Positions 1-11,100 of a DNA stretch of 64,000 bases are shown piece by piece. The first letter of the stretch is position 1. Every line of letters begins with the position of its first letter. The DNA comes from Platycnemis pennipes (taxonomy: Eukaryota > Arthropoda > Insecta > Odonata > Platycnemididae): contig OW121855.1 in assembly GCA_933228895.1 (NCBI GenBank), positions 47,692,698 through 47,756,697 on the forward strand, in the 5' to 3' direction. The notes under the pieces are model-generated. The model saw only the letters and a program-made list of their open reading frames with translations, made no database searches and was not told where the DNA came from. Position numbers and translations under genes: made by a program.

Positions 1-612
1 TCGAACCTCACAATTCCTATAAAAACCATTACTTCTCTAAGATAATATCTAAATGGCTAAACTGATTCAACTTCTAAAGCTTGTGTCTTCCTACATTTCA
101 AGTTTAGTAGGCCAGTTATGATCGATAAAATATTAACGTATTAACTAATTTGTTTCTTAGCGGTAAATAGCCATATATTAGCGATTTTATTTTACGTAAT
201 CCCTGCACATCTCTTTATAACAGCTTTCCTTACTATCATCTCCAATGAAGCGTTTGTCTTAACCGTATAGCATATTTTCTGGATCGTAATTATTCGATTC
301 CTATCCATTCTTTCCCATTCCCAATTCCAGTTGAGGTTGCACTGTTCTCATATTTATATTGTAGGTATGTACTATAGGTTATTACTCAAAATTCTCATTT
401 ATCAGCCCTGAACTGAAGGTAGACTTCAGAGTACCTGAATACCATCGAGGTAGACTGAAACAAATCTGGAAAGTTAGTGCCATGGATCAAATCCTGGTTC
501 AGCCAATTGTTTTAAGCATAGAATTCTGTCTTACTAATACGATCCGAAATTCATCCTAGTGTCTTTTGCCCCTTAGTCGAGATGGGGCATTAGGAAGCAC
601 GTATTTGTATAT
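1..612. other. AT-rich non-coding stretch, nothing recognised
   Basis: No open reading frame of note, no RNA gene and no recognisable repeat was seen. The sequence is ordinary AT-rich DNA leading into the dispersed repeat that starts at 613. Confidence 0.5.
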
Positions 613-692
613 GTAGTGCATGTTTGGTGAGAGTGCACCCCCTGCCACACACCTTTATGGTAACTTGCAGGGTATTATGTAGATGAAGATGT
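613..692 (+). repeat. Dispersed dyad repeat, copy 1
   Basis: About 80 bp beginning GTAGTGCATGTTTGGTGAGA and ending in GGGTATTATGTAGATG. The same sequence recurs at 19096-19175 and, reversed, at 59633-59707; a decayed version lies at 19632-19690. The core contains an imperfect dyad in which CCCCTGCCACACACC faces a TTGCAGGG arm. The conserved ends and internal pairing suggest a short interspersed element or the 3' end of a retroelement. No coding capacity is visible. I cannot place it in a named family. Confidence 0.85.
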
Positions 693-2305
693 ATTTGCCA
701 TCTCCTTCCTCACTCTCCTCGTACCTCACAACAGTGCTCCTCCCAGCGGAGATTTCCCTTCCATGTGCTCCTGAAAAATTTTCTCCTCTGTGGCGATATA
801 CAGGTCGGCATATTGTCCGACAGTGCGGGGTCTGATATGCTTTTTTTTCAAGCTTTGGGAGTTTATCACCTCCTCCGGATCAAATTCTATTTCTTTTTAG
901 TTTCGCCGACGTCAGCTTCATCCCCAGCACCGCGTGTTTATTCCCTGGATCCTCGTCCTTCTCCCGCGAGAAATATGCTCCAGATCTCCTCGTCTTGTTT
1001 TTCCTGCCCTCCCTCCACTCTATTCTCTTTTTTCCTCCGCGCCCGGATGTGTGAGTGAGGGAAGGGTGGGGAGCGGCAGCGTTTTTCGAGTCAGTGCAAA
1101 GGCGAAGGATGCGCGAGATCATGGCACGTAAAAAAAAGGGTCATTTTACTGTCGGCCATATATCCCACCGGAAGATTTGGAAGCGGGTGAGGTCCTCGAG
1201 TGAGAGAGAGAAGGCGGTTAAGGATGCGGTTTTGCGACTGCAGCGAATTCGATCGAAGTGCAGCGTATCACGAAAAGGGACGAGTCTATCGCTTCCCTCG
1301 AGTTTTTTTTTACATTTTCCCCCTTCAAACCTACTCTGAGGTACCGGATATAAATTCAGAAGTAGCTAAAGGAGTGTTATTCCACTAGTCGGGAATCAAA
1401 TACTGCATCGCTCCACAAGTTGCGGTTGGGCCTAGACACATATCGTTGACGCGTATGTGCGCAGTAATATCAGAAGTAGATGAAAACATATACGAGGGAT
1501 CTTCACAGTCGTCTGTATGATGATTTCGTTCAATACTGCGTTCCTCTTAGGTGCACAACGCCATGGTATTTTGGAGCACGAACGATAGAAAATTAGTAAA
1601 TTCAAAATCATGAGAGTATTCCTTCAGTATGGAGGGTATTAAAAAATTATGAAACATTACATTGACGTATTTTTAAGCGCCTCTTATAACCTAGATAACT
1701 GTATGTGAAATAATACTTCAAAAAAGTACCACAAAGAAGAGAAATTGAGGTGCGAAAATGCTTCTCTACCAGTACGAAACCACCATGATTCCGATGAAGG
1801 AAATATAATATGCAGATATATCTGAGAATATCGCCATGCAGGGAAGGCGACTCTCCTCATTTAATATAGCACCGACATAGTCCTTGCCTGTCAATTCTTA
1901 CATAGCTCTACTCATTGATCATAATTATCCCAACCTAGTTATTTTCTTTTTCATCTTTCACCACTTTTATCGAGTCCAATCTTGGATTTCTCTGAAGCTC
2001 ATATGCTTTACTTTTCATTCTATGGTTGTCAACATGGGTCTATTGTACCTCAAAATACTCCCAATGGGAATTTTTAGAATTCTCAGCAGACTTCTTTCTC
2101 ATAAAATGATCATTATTGTATTTTCTACAGCCAACTAAGCTACCATTATCCAGGCTACATAATCAGTACCTACAGGATAACTAACAAAAAAGAGTGGCAA
2201 TAGTGGGCTAGAAATTAGTGGGACTTGTGTGCAGATATACTTTGACATGGGAAACTATTCAGTTGATTCCGCGAATATTGCCTGGTATTCAAACATATCG
2301 AAAAG
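693..2305. other. Non-coding stretch with a CpG-richer patch
   Basis: Overlapping short ORFs near 765-1390 have no recognisable domain and open on both strands, as expected of a CpG-richer patch (about 900-1280). The rest is AT-rich. No RNA gene or repeat was recognised. Confidence 0.4.
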
Positions 2306-2489
2306 AAGATAAAAATTTTGCAAATTGCCACTGATAAAAAAATCTTTATTCCGACCCAGGTTTTGTTGGTACTGCAACATCACCAGGTCTCTATCATCAA
2401 CAGGTGACCTAATGATGTTGCAGTGTCAACGAAACCCAGGTCGGAATAAAGTTTTTTTTATCTGTGGTAAATTACAAATTTTTATTTTC
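2306..2489. mobile_element. Long foldback (MITE-like) element
   Basis: Two arms of roughly 83 bp (about 2306-2389 and 2403-2489) are near-perfect inverted copies separated by a short loop. Each arm holds TTTATTCCGACCCAGG or its complement, and a GCAACATCA/TGATGTTGC segment. The arms extend outwards through poly-T/A runs. The core resembles a half-element at 20720-20830 (TTTATTACGACCCGGG), so this belongs to a dispersed family. There is no coding sequence, so it would be non-autonomous. Target-site duplications are not obvious by eye. Confidence 0.8.
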
Positions 2490-4135
2490 TTTTTGATGGG
2501 AAACAATAGTTATAATTCCGTTGCCTGTTAGAACTCATGAATCCTCAGGTCACTATCCACTCGCTGAGCTGCAAAATTTTATATCATGATATTATATATA
2601 TTTTAAGGGAAAACTAATTGCTATGGTTGATACTGGTATTATACCAAACATTTTAATATAGTGAGCTATCAGGTAGGTAAGGAGGCTTTAAGACACTATG
2701 GTAATGTTTAATTCAATTGTCAAAGCACAAAAATACTTCTATTTCCCCTTCATCGAACTTAATAACTCTTATTTCCAAGTGCTCCTAGCGGTGTGAGTTT
2801 TTAGGTTGTTTATCTGGGAAACATACAGTTGTACGTTATTTTCTTTGGAGGTAATACATATGTAGCATGATAAAACAGCAAGGATCGTTACTATAACTAT
2901 GACTCTGTTTTGAAGCACGTACTGAATTGGTTATATCACTATTTGTATGTGGAGCTGTTCAGTGGAAGTCATTTGGAAGTGAAGTCCACTGTTATAAACC
3001 TCAAAATTATTTATCATTCAAAGCTGAGTAATTTAGTTCTTTATTGTTTAGTCAACAACATGAATTCTTTTATCAGAATTGAATCTTAAGGTAAAACTTA
3101 TTGTTATTTAACTAAAGAAAACAATGCCGTAATTTAAACTAAATTGAGTATTCTTTTGCTTTTATGTTGTCTCGACAAATATTATTGGCCACAGCCAAAT
3201 GAGGCCGGATATTTGCATGCAGATTTGACCTGTAATTGTTTTTTCGTAGAAAATTTAAACAACACTATTTACTCGGCTGTTATATTAGAGAGATTCCGTT
3301 TTATTTTTCGCCTTTATTTACATTATATTATCACAATTTTCGTTACATTTTCCTCGAATTTTATTGTAACTCTTGAATATTTCACTGTATTTCCTTGAAG
3401 CTTACCCAGTAACTTCCTCTTTTTTTCAATTTTTATAACCTCAATGAATGCACAAATTATGTTACAAAACTTTTTTTAACCATTCCTATCTCAATAATTT
3501 ATCTGATGAATAATGTAAAACCAAATTTATCTTTTAATTTTGATTAAAATTGAATGCAATTGCGATGTATAAAACGCATGGTTTCTCACTTCAGGTATTA
3601 CTTTCGTCCAAAATTTCATAGCATAATTTCTTCCTTGATATCGATAGGGTAGTTATTTTTATTCTTGCTGTCATAGTTGAAAAAACAATATCTAAAGTGT
3701 TCGTTGTTGGCAAGTATTTGCTTGTGGCCTCTATTCTTTAAACCCTAAACAAATACTATGTGAATGCGTATATCTCAACATGTGTTCCTTAAATTATGTA
3801 AAATGACCTTAAGTAAATTTAAGCAGTAGATTAGGTAAGTGAATTTTAGCCGTATATAGTGAAACCAAATTTTGTTCTACAGGTTGATCAATTTAAACTG
3901 GGACATTGATCAAACCAGATTTAAAAAATATATTTAAAATGCTGCGTGATTAATATTATGATTTATCACAATAAATAGTCTATCTCAATTACAATGGAAT
4001 ATGATTACCGTTTATTTACCTACAAATTAAAATATATCTGACAATTAAGGACATTTGATTGACACAATGTAAAGGATAGAAGGATATAAAAACATTTCCA
4101 GTACTATTGAATCGAGTTCCAATATATAATAATAT
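2490..4135. other. AT-rich non-coding stretch, nothing recognised
   Basis: Very AT-rich DNA with one anonymous 84-codon ORF (3144-3398) lacking any domain signature. No repeat or RNA gene was recognised. Confidence 0.45.
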
Positions 4136-4159
4136 ATCCGTAAATGGATCCGTAAATGG
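4136..4159. repeat. 12-bp tandem duplication
   Basis: ATCCGTAAATGG is present twice head to tail (4136-4147 and 4148-4159), followed by a partial third match (GTAAATG). It is a small local slippage product with no evident function. Confidence 0.85.
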
Positions 4160-4221
4160 ATAGTAAATGTAATTTTACATATATAAAGTTACAATTGTTG
4201 ATAATAAAAATACAGATTACT

Positions 4222-4271
4222 GCAGTAAGGTACAGTAAATTTACAATTTTGTTTTTGCTGTACCTTACTGC
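4222..4271. repeat. Perfect 14-bp inverted repeat
   Basis: GCAGTAAGGTACAG at 4222-4235 is mirrored exactly by CTGTACCTTACTGC at 4258-4271, with a 22-nt AT-rich loop. TTTACAATT also occurs in the loop and again just beyond the right arm. It could be a small foldback element or a remnant terminal inverted repeat. No coding content. Confidence 0.8.
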
Positions 4272-4890
4272 AAAAACAGCTATTTACAATTACACAAAAT
4301 TTCAAAAATAAATGTCATTGTCGTTAAAAACCGGTCTTTAATGCGTAGGTAATATTTTATATACTACAGCCAATTCCCGATAATATTTTATGGTAGAAGA
4401 TTTTATCCCAGCTACAAAAATATTTCATAGTTTTGAAAAGGATAAACGTTCTTATATAAGTAATGGGACCTTGGAAATAGATCAAATTTGGCTCATGTCT
4501 TAGTGAGTAAATTACATCGCTAGCATGGGAAACATAGCACCAGAATCGCATCTTATTGTTAGACTCGGTATGCCTGGGTAACTTACCAATTTTTATTAAT
4601 CTTTCATTTAACTAAATCTGCTCAGGAAGCGTTGGTACCGCACCCCTTTCTTCACGTGGGAGGAGGAGAGTGCATTAATCCGAAGTGACGGCGTAATCTT
4701 CGACTTTATTCCACGCGGTCATTTTTCTCGCTGACGTCGCGATGAGGTACGCCCGCATCCCGAGAAAGGAAAGAAGTAAAAAAAAAGCAAAAAAAAATGA
4801 AGAGGCCGTCTCCCCTATCCTCCAGCTGATTGATTCCGGGCATCCCGTGAATTAATACGTATTCATTACTCGCCACGTGTCCCGGAAAAA

Positions 4891-5340
4891 CTTAATATTC
4901 GAGAGGGAGCGGAGGGACGGAGATAAAGGCCAGTCGATGGTTTTCCGCTTTTCGGTAAGTGGGAGAGACCGAGTATTAAGGAGAAAGGGTGAGGGAACGT
5001 TTCGGAAGGTTACGTGAAGGTGGGTTGAGGGCAGGAGCACTGGAAGGAGGACAGAGAGAGTAAGGAAAAAAGGATGAGAGGCACGTGAGGGATGTATTAG
5101 AGTGGCGACGGGGTTATGGAGGAAGTTGAAAAAAGTGACGGAGGAAGAAATGGTAGGTGGGACTGGGGGATGAGGAGGTGGCAGAGACGAGGGTAGTTGG
5201 GGTGAGAAGGGAGTTGGGTTTAAAAGGGTTTTGGGGGCTGGGAAGGAGGGGGGGTTAGGGGGCTTCGGGACTGGAGCAGACCCGTCGGTAAGGGTTGATG
5301 GGGAGGGAGAGGGAGGATGGAGGGCAGAATGAGAGATTCT
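4891..5340 (+). repeat. Purine-rich (G/A) low-complexity block
   Basis: The + strand is strongly enriched in G and A, with runs such as GGGAGGGAGAGGGAGGATGG near 5300. Anonymous ORFs here are composition artefacts. It is one of many such blocks in the window, and the class is discussed in the findings. Confidence 0.7.
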
Positions 5341-5805
5341 GCAAAAGTTGATGAATGCCCTCCAATCTTCCTTTTAAAGTGAGAATCTCCGACCTTTTTT
5401 TCGGGTTGATGGTCGCATTAAAAGTTACGCTCACCTGCACAGGTTGGTCGGGAAATTTCTCCGCGGGTCCCCTCGCCCACAACAATTCTGTCACCTTTGA
5501 AGCACAGTTTTCCTTTTTCGGTCGGCATCATTCATTCTAATAAAATAGGATGAGGATGCGAATTATAAAGTTCAATGTTCCATTTGGAGGAATTATGTCG
5601 TGAACCTTCAGATCCGCAGATCATTGTAAGAATTCATGAGGTAATGCAGCCATTCACGGTATTTGCAATTTGGTGAAGAGCATAGCATCACTCCTACCGT
5701 TTAGACCACGAATATTTAGTTTTACCAGACGCATATCCTCCAGCAAGGGATTGGCATGAATTATTGAAACCACATCATTGTTAGGCTTTTATTTACCAAT
5801 GGAGA
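5341..5805. other. Non-coding stretch, nothing recognised
   Basis: Short anonymous ORFs on both strands without domain signatures. No repeat or RNA gene recognised. Confidence 0.4.
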
Positions 5806-5892
5806 GGTATCATGGTGCACCTGGACGGAAATCAGAGGGTCCGGGTTCGAGTCTCGGTCAAGGCGAATGATTCTTTCTCTGTGGAATACCTT
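5806..5892 (+). mobile_element. tRNA-derived SINE fragment (family 1)
   Basis: A polymerase III B-box-like GGTTCGAGTCT (5844-5854) lies downstream of GGTGCACCTGGACGGAAAT. The stretch after the B box (AAGGCGAATGATTCTTTCTC) matches the minus strand of 58476-58572, which also shares the GCACCTGG segment. Two copies with the same head and body make a SINE far more likely than a lone tRNA pseudogene. There is no acceptor stem, so this is not a functional tRNA gene. The 3' boundary is uncertain. Confidence 0.65.
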
Positions 5893-6474
5893 GCTATCGT
5901 GCTATTCAGCGGGTAACTCCACTAAAGTTTTCGCGGCAAGCTCGCGAGCTTTGAAAGTGCTTTACGTCAAGTTTCATGAACTCGAGTTCGGATTTTTTAA
6001 TTCTCTTTTTTTACACCATGATCCGGTAGTAATGCCGGATGTAAAGCAAGCTGCTGTAATATGTGAACCCAAGGGAATCATTCCTCTTCCAAATGTTTTC
6101 CCAAAGATTCTTGATAAAAGTAGAATTTGGTGGTTCTACAACTGATATTATATCATGCATAACCTAAAATTCTAGGTTGGACTAGACTTCCCTGCACATG
6201 GCGCAATTCAAACTCACATGCCTAAGGTCATCAGGTCACCAAATGGGGTGTTTCAAATCAACTTTACTACCACGGTTTGGATCATTGTGCTTCTGGCACG
6301 TCGTATATTTTTCTGAGCAAGCCAATTTTACCGGAAACACCAAGACTCGCGTACTTAAAAGTAGCCAGACTCTGCGAAGAGATCAAAGACAGCCGTGGTT
6401 CCACTACACTAAGGCCGTAACCTCACCTTCGTGTAGCGGAATGTGCCAGGTAAGAGGTTTCGGAAAGTAATGAA
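5893..6474. other. Non-coding stretch, nothing recognised
   Basis: Two ORFs of about 90 codons (5867-6145 and 6198-6470) show no domain, signal or membrane pattern that I recognise. Codon content looks random. No repeats seen. Confidence 0.35.
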
Positions 6475-8110
6475 GTGGAGAATGAGAGCGAGTATTCGAC
6501 AATGAGCATCTACTGCGAAGCCAAAGAGAGAGAGGGAGGGAGAAGGCGTAGGGATGAAACGGGGATAACGAAGGTAAGAGAAGCGCAGAAGGGGAAAGAG
6601 AGGAGGGCCACGAGGGAGGGGGAGGGTTTAGGGACCAAAAGGGCTCGAGAGGGTCGGAAAAAAATGAAAATCAATGGTTTTCCCACCTTTTTTCCCTCCG
6701 TGGAAGGCGTTTCGGTCGACTCCGGGGGGCTGCTGTGCGGAGCAGAGATAAGGACGAACCCTGAGAGATGAAGGGGTGAGGTTGGGGGGATGAAATTTTT
6801 CTGGAGTGGGGCAGGGAACCCTGCTGGGTGGGTCTCGGGAGCTCAAGGGAGACTCCAGGGGGGTGGAGGGCTCGGCAGGAGAGGCGACGAAGGGGGTTAG
6901 GGCGATGAGGAGATCGCCCGGGGCGGAATTTACGCCCCGCGCCATGCAGGGTCAGAGGGTGCGCCCCCTTAAAGGGCCCATCACCCGTCGCACGTATAAG
7001 CATTTCGTTTGCGTCCGTCAACTTTTCTCCCCCCCCCATCACGATGCTCTTTTTTTCCTGCCTCCACCCTCCTTCTCCGCCCACGCGCGTGTGGCCGAGA
7101 AGCTCGGACTTTCTGGGAGAGATTTTCTCTCTCTTTTAACTCCACAGCCTCTCCTCTCTGGATTTTTTCCTTCCTGTTCCCCTCCGCTTTCCCTGTCCTC
7201 GTCTCTCCCATGAAAAAAAAAATTCCCTCAAGTGCCTTGAAACCCCCTCCATCCCCTTCCACCCTTTCCCACCAACCCCATCCGCTCCACCCCCACCCAA
7301 TGCCCCACATCCCTCCCTCCCTCTCATACCCGTCCCTGGACCCTTATCCTCTTTCTTCAACCTCTTCTCCATCCCCACCACCTCATCCCCCACCTTTCCC
7401 GCCTCCCGCAGAGAAATCTCCTCGACGGACTCCTCGTTTGATGGGCCAATTTTATGCCGGAGGTTTTAAAAAAGGTTTCAATCCCGACGGGTATGCAAGG
7501 GAGAGGGAGGAAGTGGGGAGGATGCCACTCTCAGAACGGTACTCGAAAGATTGGGGAAAGAGAGAGATGAGAAAGGGGAAGGCAGAGATTTCTACCTCTC
7601 TCTCCCTCTCCATTCCTCGTATGGAAAATCTATACGGCATTATTGGTGCGGTTTCTCCACCGAGAATGAGTCAAACCAGTAAGTGCGCGAATCCGTGAGG
7701 CTTTGGAGAGACCGTGGGAGTGGATGAGGGGATAGAGAACGAGAGAGGGAGACGAGGAAAGGCTGAGGAAGGTTTAAAAAGAGATAGAAAGCGAGGGAGA
7801 GAGTTATGAGATGGAATGCGGTTGTATGCGTGCGTGGTGGAGTGGGCGTTATGCGTCCTTCCCAGTCTTGGGCGTGATGGAAGGGAAGTGGGAGATGGAA
7901 TAGGAGGCCGTGGGTGGGTTTGCAGCAGGGGAAGGATAGCGAAAGCCCCAATCGGAGTTTCGGAAAAGTATTTGTGTATGCATTATGTGGGTGGGGGAGA
8001 GTGGGTGGGAGAGGAGTTAGGGGATTGATGCTTTTGTGCGTGTGGGGAAAAGTGGGGGACGTGTGGGTGTTTGTGTGTATACGTAAAGGGAACTGGGAAA
8101 AGTTTTACGG
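6475..8110. repeat. Purine / pyrimidine / purine mosaic
   Basis: Three successive strand-asymmetric segments are visible. G/A-rich sequence runs 6475-6960, C/T-rich sequence 7018-7430 with a C9 run at 7029-7037, and G/A-rich sequence 7490-8110. A 229-codon ORF (7009-7698) crosses it, but it is dominated by Pro and Ser imposed by the CT-rich strand, so I treat it as an artefact. GC content is higher than in the surroundings. Such tracts can adopt triplex or other non-B structures (general knowledge); any function here is unknown. Confidence 0.65.
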
Positions 8111-8135
8111 CGCCTTATAAGGATGAGCGTTATTC

Positions 8136-8142
<7 letters not shown>

Positions 8143-8166
<24 letters not shown>
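8143..8166. repeat. (CT)12 microsatellite
   Basis: Twenty-four bases of uninterrupted CT dinucleotide, just downstream of the purine-rich segment that ends near 8110. Confidence 0.95.
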
Positions 8167-8167
<1 letters not shown>

Positions 8168-11100
8168 GCAGTGAACGGTTCTCTCGCTGCGGAGGAAGCG
8201 ATTATTTTTTTCGAGCGATCGACTTTGAAGGATCCACTTCAGGATGATGTTTGCCATTAATCCGATATTTTTTTTAAGCTACCGGTAATCCGTTGTAACC
8301 CAACTATATTTACGACATGTGACATTTTGAAGAGTTTTTTTTTTCCTGCGTTTAATGCCCAAGTTAGTCGTCCATGAGTTTAGTGTTGTCGGACATGACT
8401 TCGAGTGATCTCCACGTCAAAAATCCTTTAAATATTCATACCCAGGAAAGGTCTCGATGTATATCCACACGTTTTATTGGACTGACTCCTTAGCTGGTTT
8501 CACCTTCGTAATAAACCTTTCGGACCCCTCCCTTGGGTTGAGTAAAGAGGGAATTTATCTTTTGAATTCAAACCATTATGTATTTTCATTAGATTCCTAT
8601 AATTAATATCAATAATAGTAACTAGAAATCCATTTAGCATGGAAATATCCCACGGTCTTTTTGGCTTTGATCATTTTTTACGACAGATTTTTAAAAAGAG
8701 CCATCATATTAATCATACATTGATATACCACGTTCATGGAGTGACCCACGTCTCAATTGCACTAAATTGGATAGTGCGTGCGCCTTGCTCGGCTTTAAAT
8801 GATCGCCCGGCTCGGCATGACTCGGTAGGAAGGCATGCAAAGCCGTGCTTGAGGACGGGTAGGCAGTAGAAACGTGGAGAAGTGTTGAAGCTTCTCGATG
8901 ACTGAATATTGGAGATATCGAATGAAGACCTTGGAATAAATGATGGAATAGGGAATGAGGGCTCTGAAAGAGTCGAAACGGAATAAGGGGAACAGCCGTA
9001 GCCAGGCTCTCTTGAGGTTTGAAAATCATAAGCATCAAAAGAAGGTCCTGTAAATCCTAGAGCAAAACAATATCTTGTCAGCTATAAATTACTTTTAAGA
9101 CTTTTATTCGTCTTCGGGATGTTTAACCTAACATACAGTGCATTTGTCTTCTATGCTCTCCTAGTTTCATTGCCATTGGCATGAACTCCACTGCGGTCGT
9201 ACTAAGACCGCTTGCTCTTTCCTCGAACATATGATCGTTGAATTCGTCATAATGTTTTATATTTCTGTCACCAAATCATTATTCTTCTTCAGTGAGAGAT
9301 GTATTAGAATAATACAAATAACGCAAATAATATAATAACCTTTTGTTAATTTACTTAAATTTTAGTGCTAGTTGCAGTCAAAAATATAAAACGTGGGTCA
9401 TTGTGCTTGCTGTACCATATGTGATAGAATGACTTTTTATTCCCACGAGTGTGATATTATAACATCACAAAACGTTTATGGGTATAAAGTAATAGCATGG
9501 AGAAAGGAAAGAATCCTTATCCTACTGATATTTCGCTAACATAATTACTTTTAGACAGCCAATCTTTTCCCATTTACCATCATATTTGTTAATACTCACT
9601 CTATATTTTTCAAGACCACTGATTTTGCTCAACATTCTGCCTGTAATTACTTATCAATTCTAATATATTTATAGTGGCCTAGTTGTTTGATGCCCAATGG
9701 AGAGAAGGGTTTTAGTTACGTTACTCACTATATGATCTTACAAAGCTTACACGGCTTCATTTTCTCTTCTAAAACCAATCTGTATGAATTGCACTCTTCA
9801 ATTCTTTTGAGAAAACATGCGGGGCGAAGTGATAAAATCTTCCTTCCCTCAAAAGTGTTGAATATCTCACATTATTAATCCTGACTGGAATGTTACCTAA
9901 ACCCGTCATTTCCAAATAATATTAGTCTTTAGAGCGAAATATTATACCCTTTCATTACTCTATGATGACAGTTTGAGTTGTATGAATATGCCTCATGAGT
10001 GATCTAAAAATAAATGGAGTGGCTTTGACCAAAATAATGCTAAATAAAAGTAAGATACTTCGGAGTATTACATTGTTACTTCGGTGAACATTGCATCAAT
10101 AACTTTTATTCATTTCTTATTACTTGCAGTGCGATTGAGTGCGACGCTGTTGTACGCCCGATGTGTAATGAGCAGCTAGCCCGTCCATTTGTGATACTAC
10201 CCATAGCACTATGCAGAAGACCCCCTCTTGAGAATGTAAAGGGAATTAATACGAGGTTTATAAAAGACAATTGGGGAATTGTTGTGGCTAATGCGTCTTA
10301 AATTTAAAGTCGCATACCTTCACCGTGTAAGAATTCCTTTAATGCACATGGAACATGCTATTCATTGCCTCAGCTATTTTTTCCGTAAATAAAAATGCTC
10401 CCCAAAACACTTGATCAACTCTGTACTGAAGGATCATGCCAGATTTTGAATAATGTTAGGTAGACTCCATTAGGTTTTTATTATATTTCCTTTCAATATT
10501 TTTGCTTAAATATATAATATTCGTTTTGAAGATAAGTGCATACGATATCGTAGGATAACTTAATGATGTAGAAGAGAAAAAGATAAAACTTTTACGAAAA
10601 TGTTCATTCGAGACGTTGGCGTAAACTGACATACATCGTGGCCTTGATGGGAAAACTTTCCCTCATCCCACGTGTGCGTGGAAATTCCTGAAAGTATTTC
10701 CCTAAAATATTTATTTATGGATATGTCTCCGCGGTTTTAAATTCAGGTTATGAACCCGAGATTGTAAATCACCGCATAATGTGATCCCTTCCTCGCTCCG
10801 TTCAGAGTTTTGGACCCGTCGGATGTGGGTCAATATCCTTAAGACCGCCTGAAGTGGACATTTCCACGATCTCGGGTGCCCCTCTACGCAGGGTGGGATG
10901 ATCACGGAGGTTATCATGCTCTCTTGGAATATGAATACGTGGCTAAGCTTGTCAAAATTGAAATTACGGCCTTGCTAAGAACACAAGGTAATTTTCTGGG
11001 TGATTCCGGCCCGTCAAGCTTGACTTGTCCCTGCCAAGTTTTCCCCGCTTACACATCGCTCTACCCTGATGTTTCCCCAAGTCGATTTCATTACTAACTC

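Noticed and set aside
5811..5870. Possible functional tRNA gene
   Set aside because: Only the B-box region is convincing; acceptor and anticodon stems are not seen, and a matching SINE body exists at 58476.
7009..7698. 229-codon ORF, the longest in the window
   Set aside because: Pro/Ser-dominated product forced by the C/T-rich strand, with no domain and with overlapping opposite-strand ORFs. Treated as compositional.
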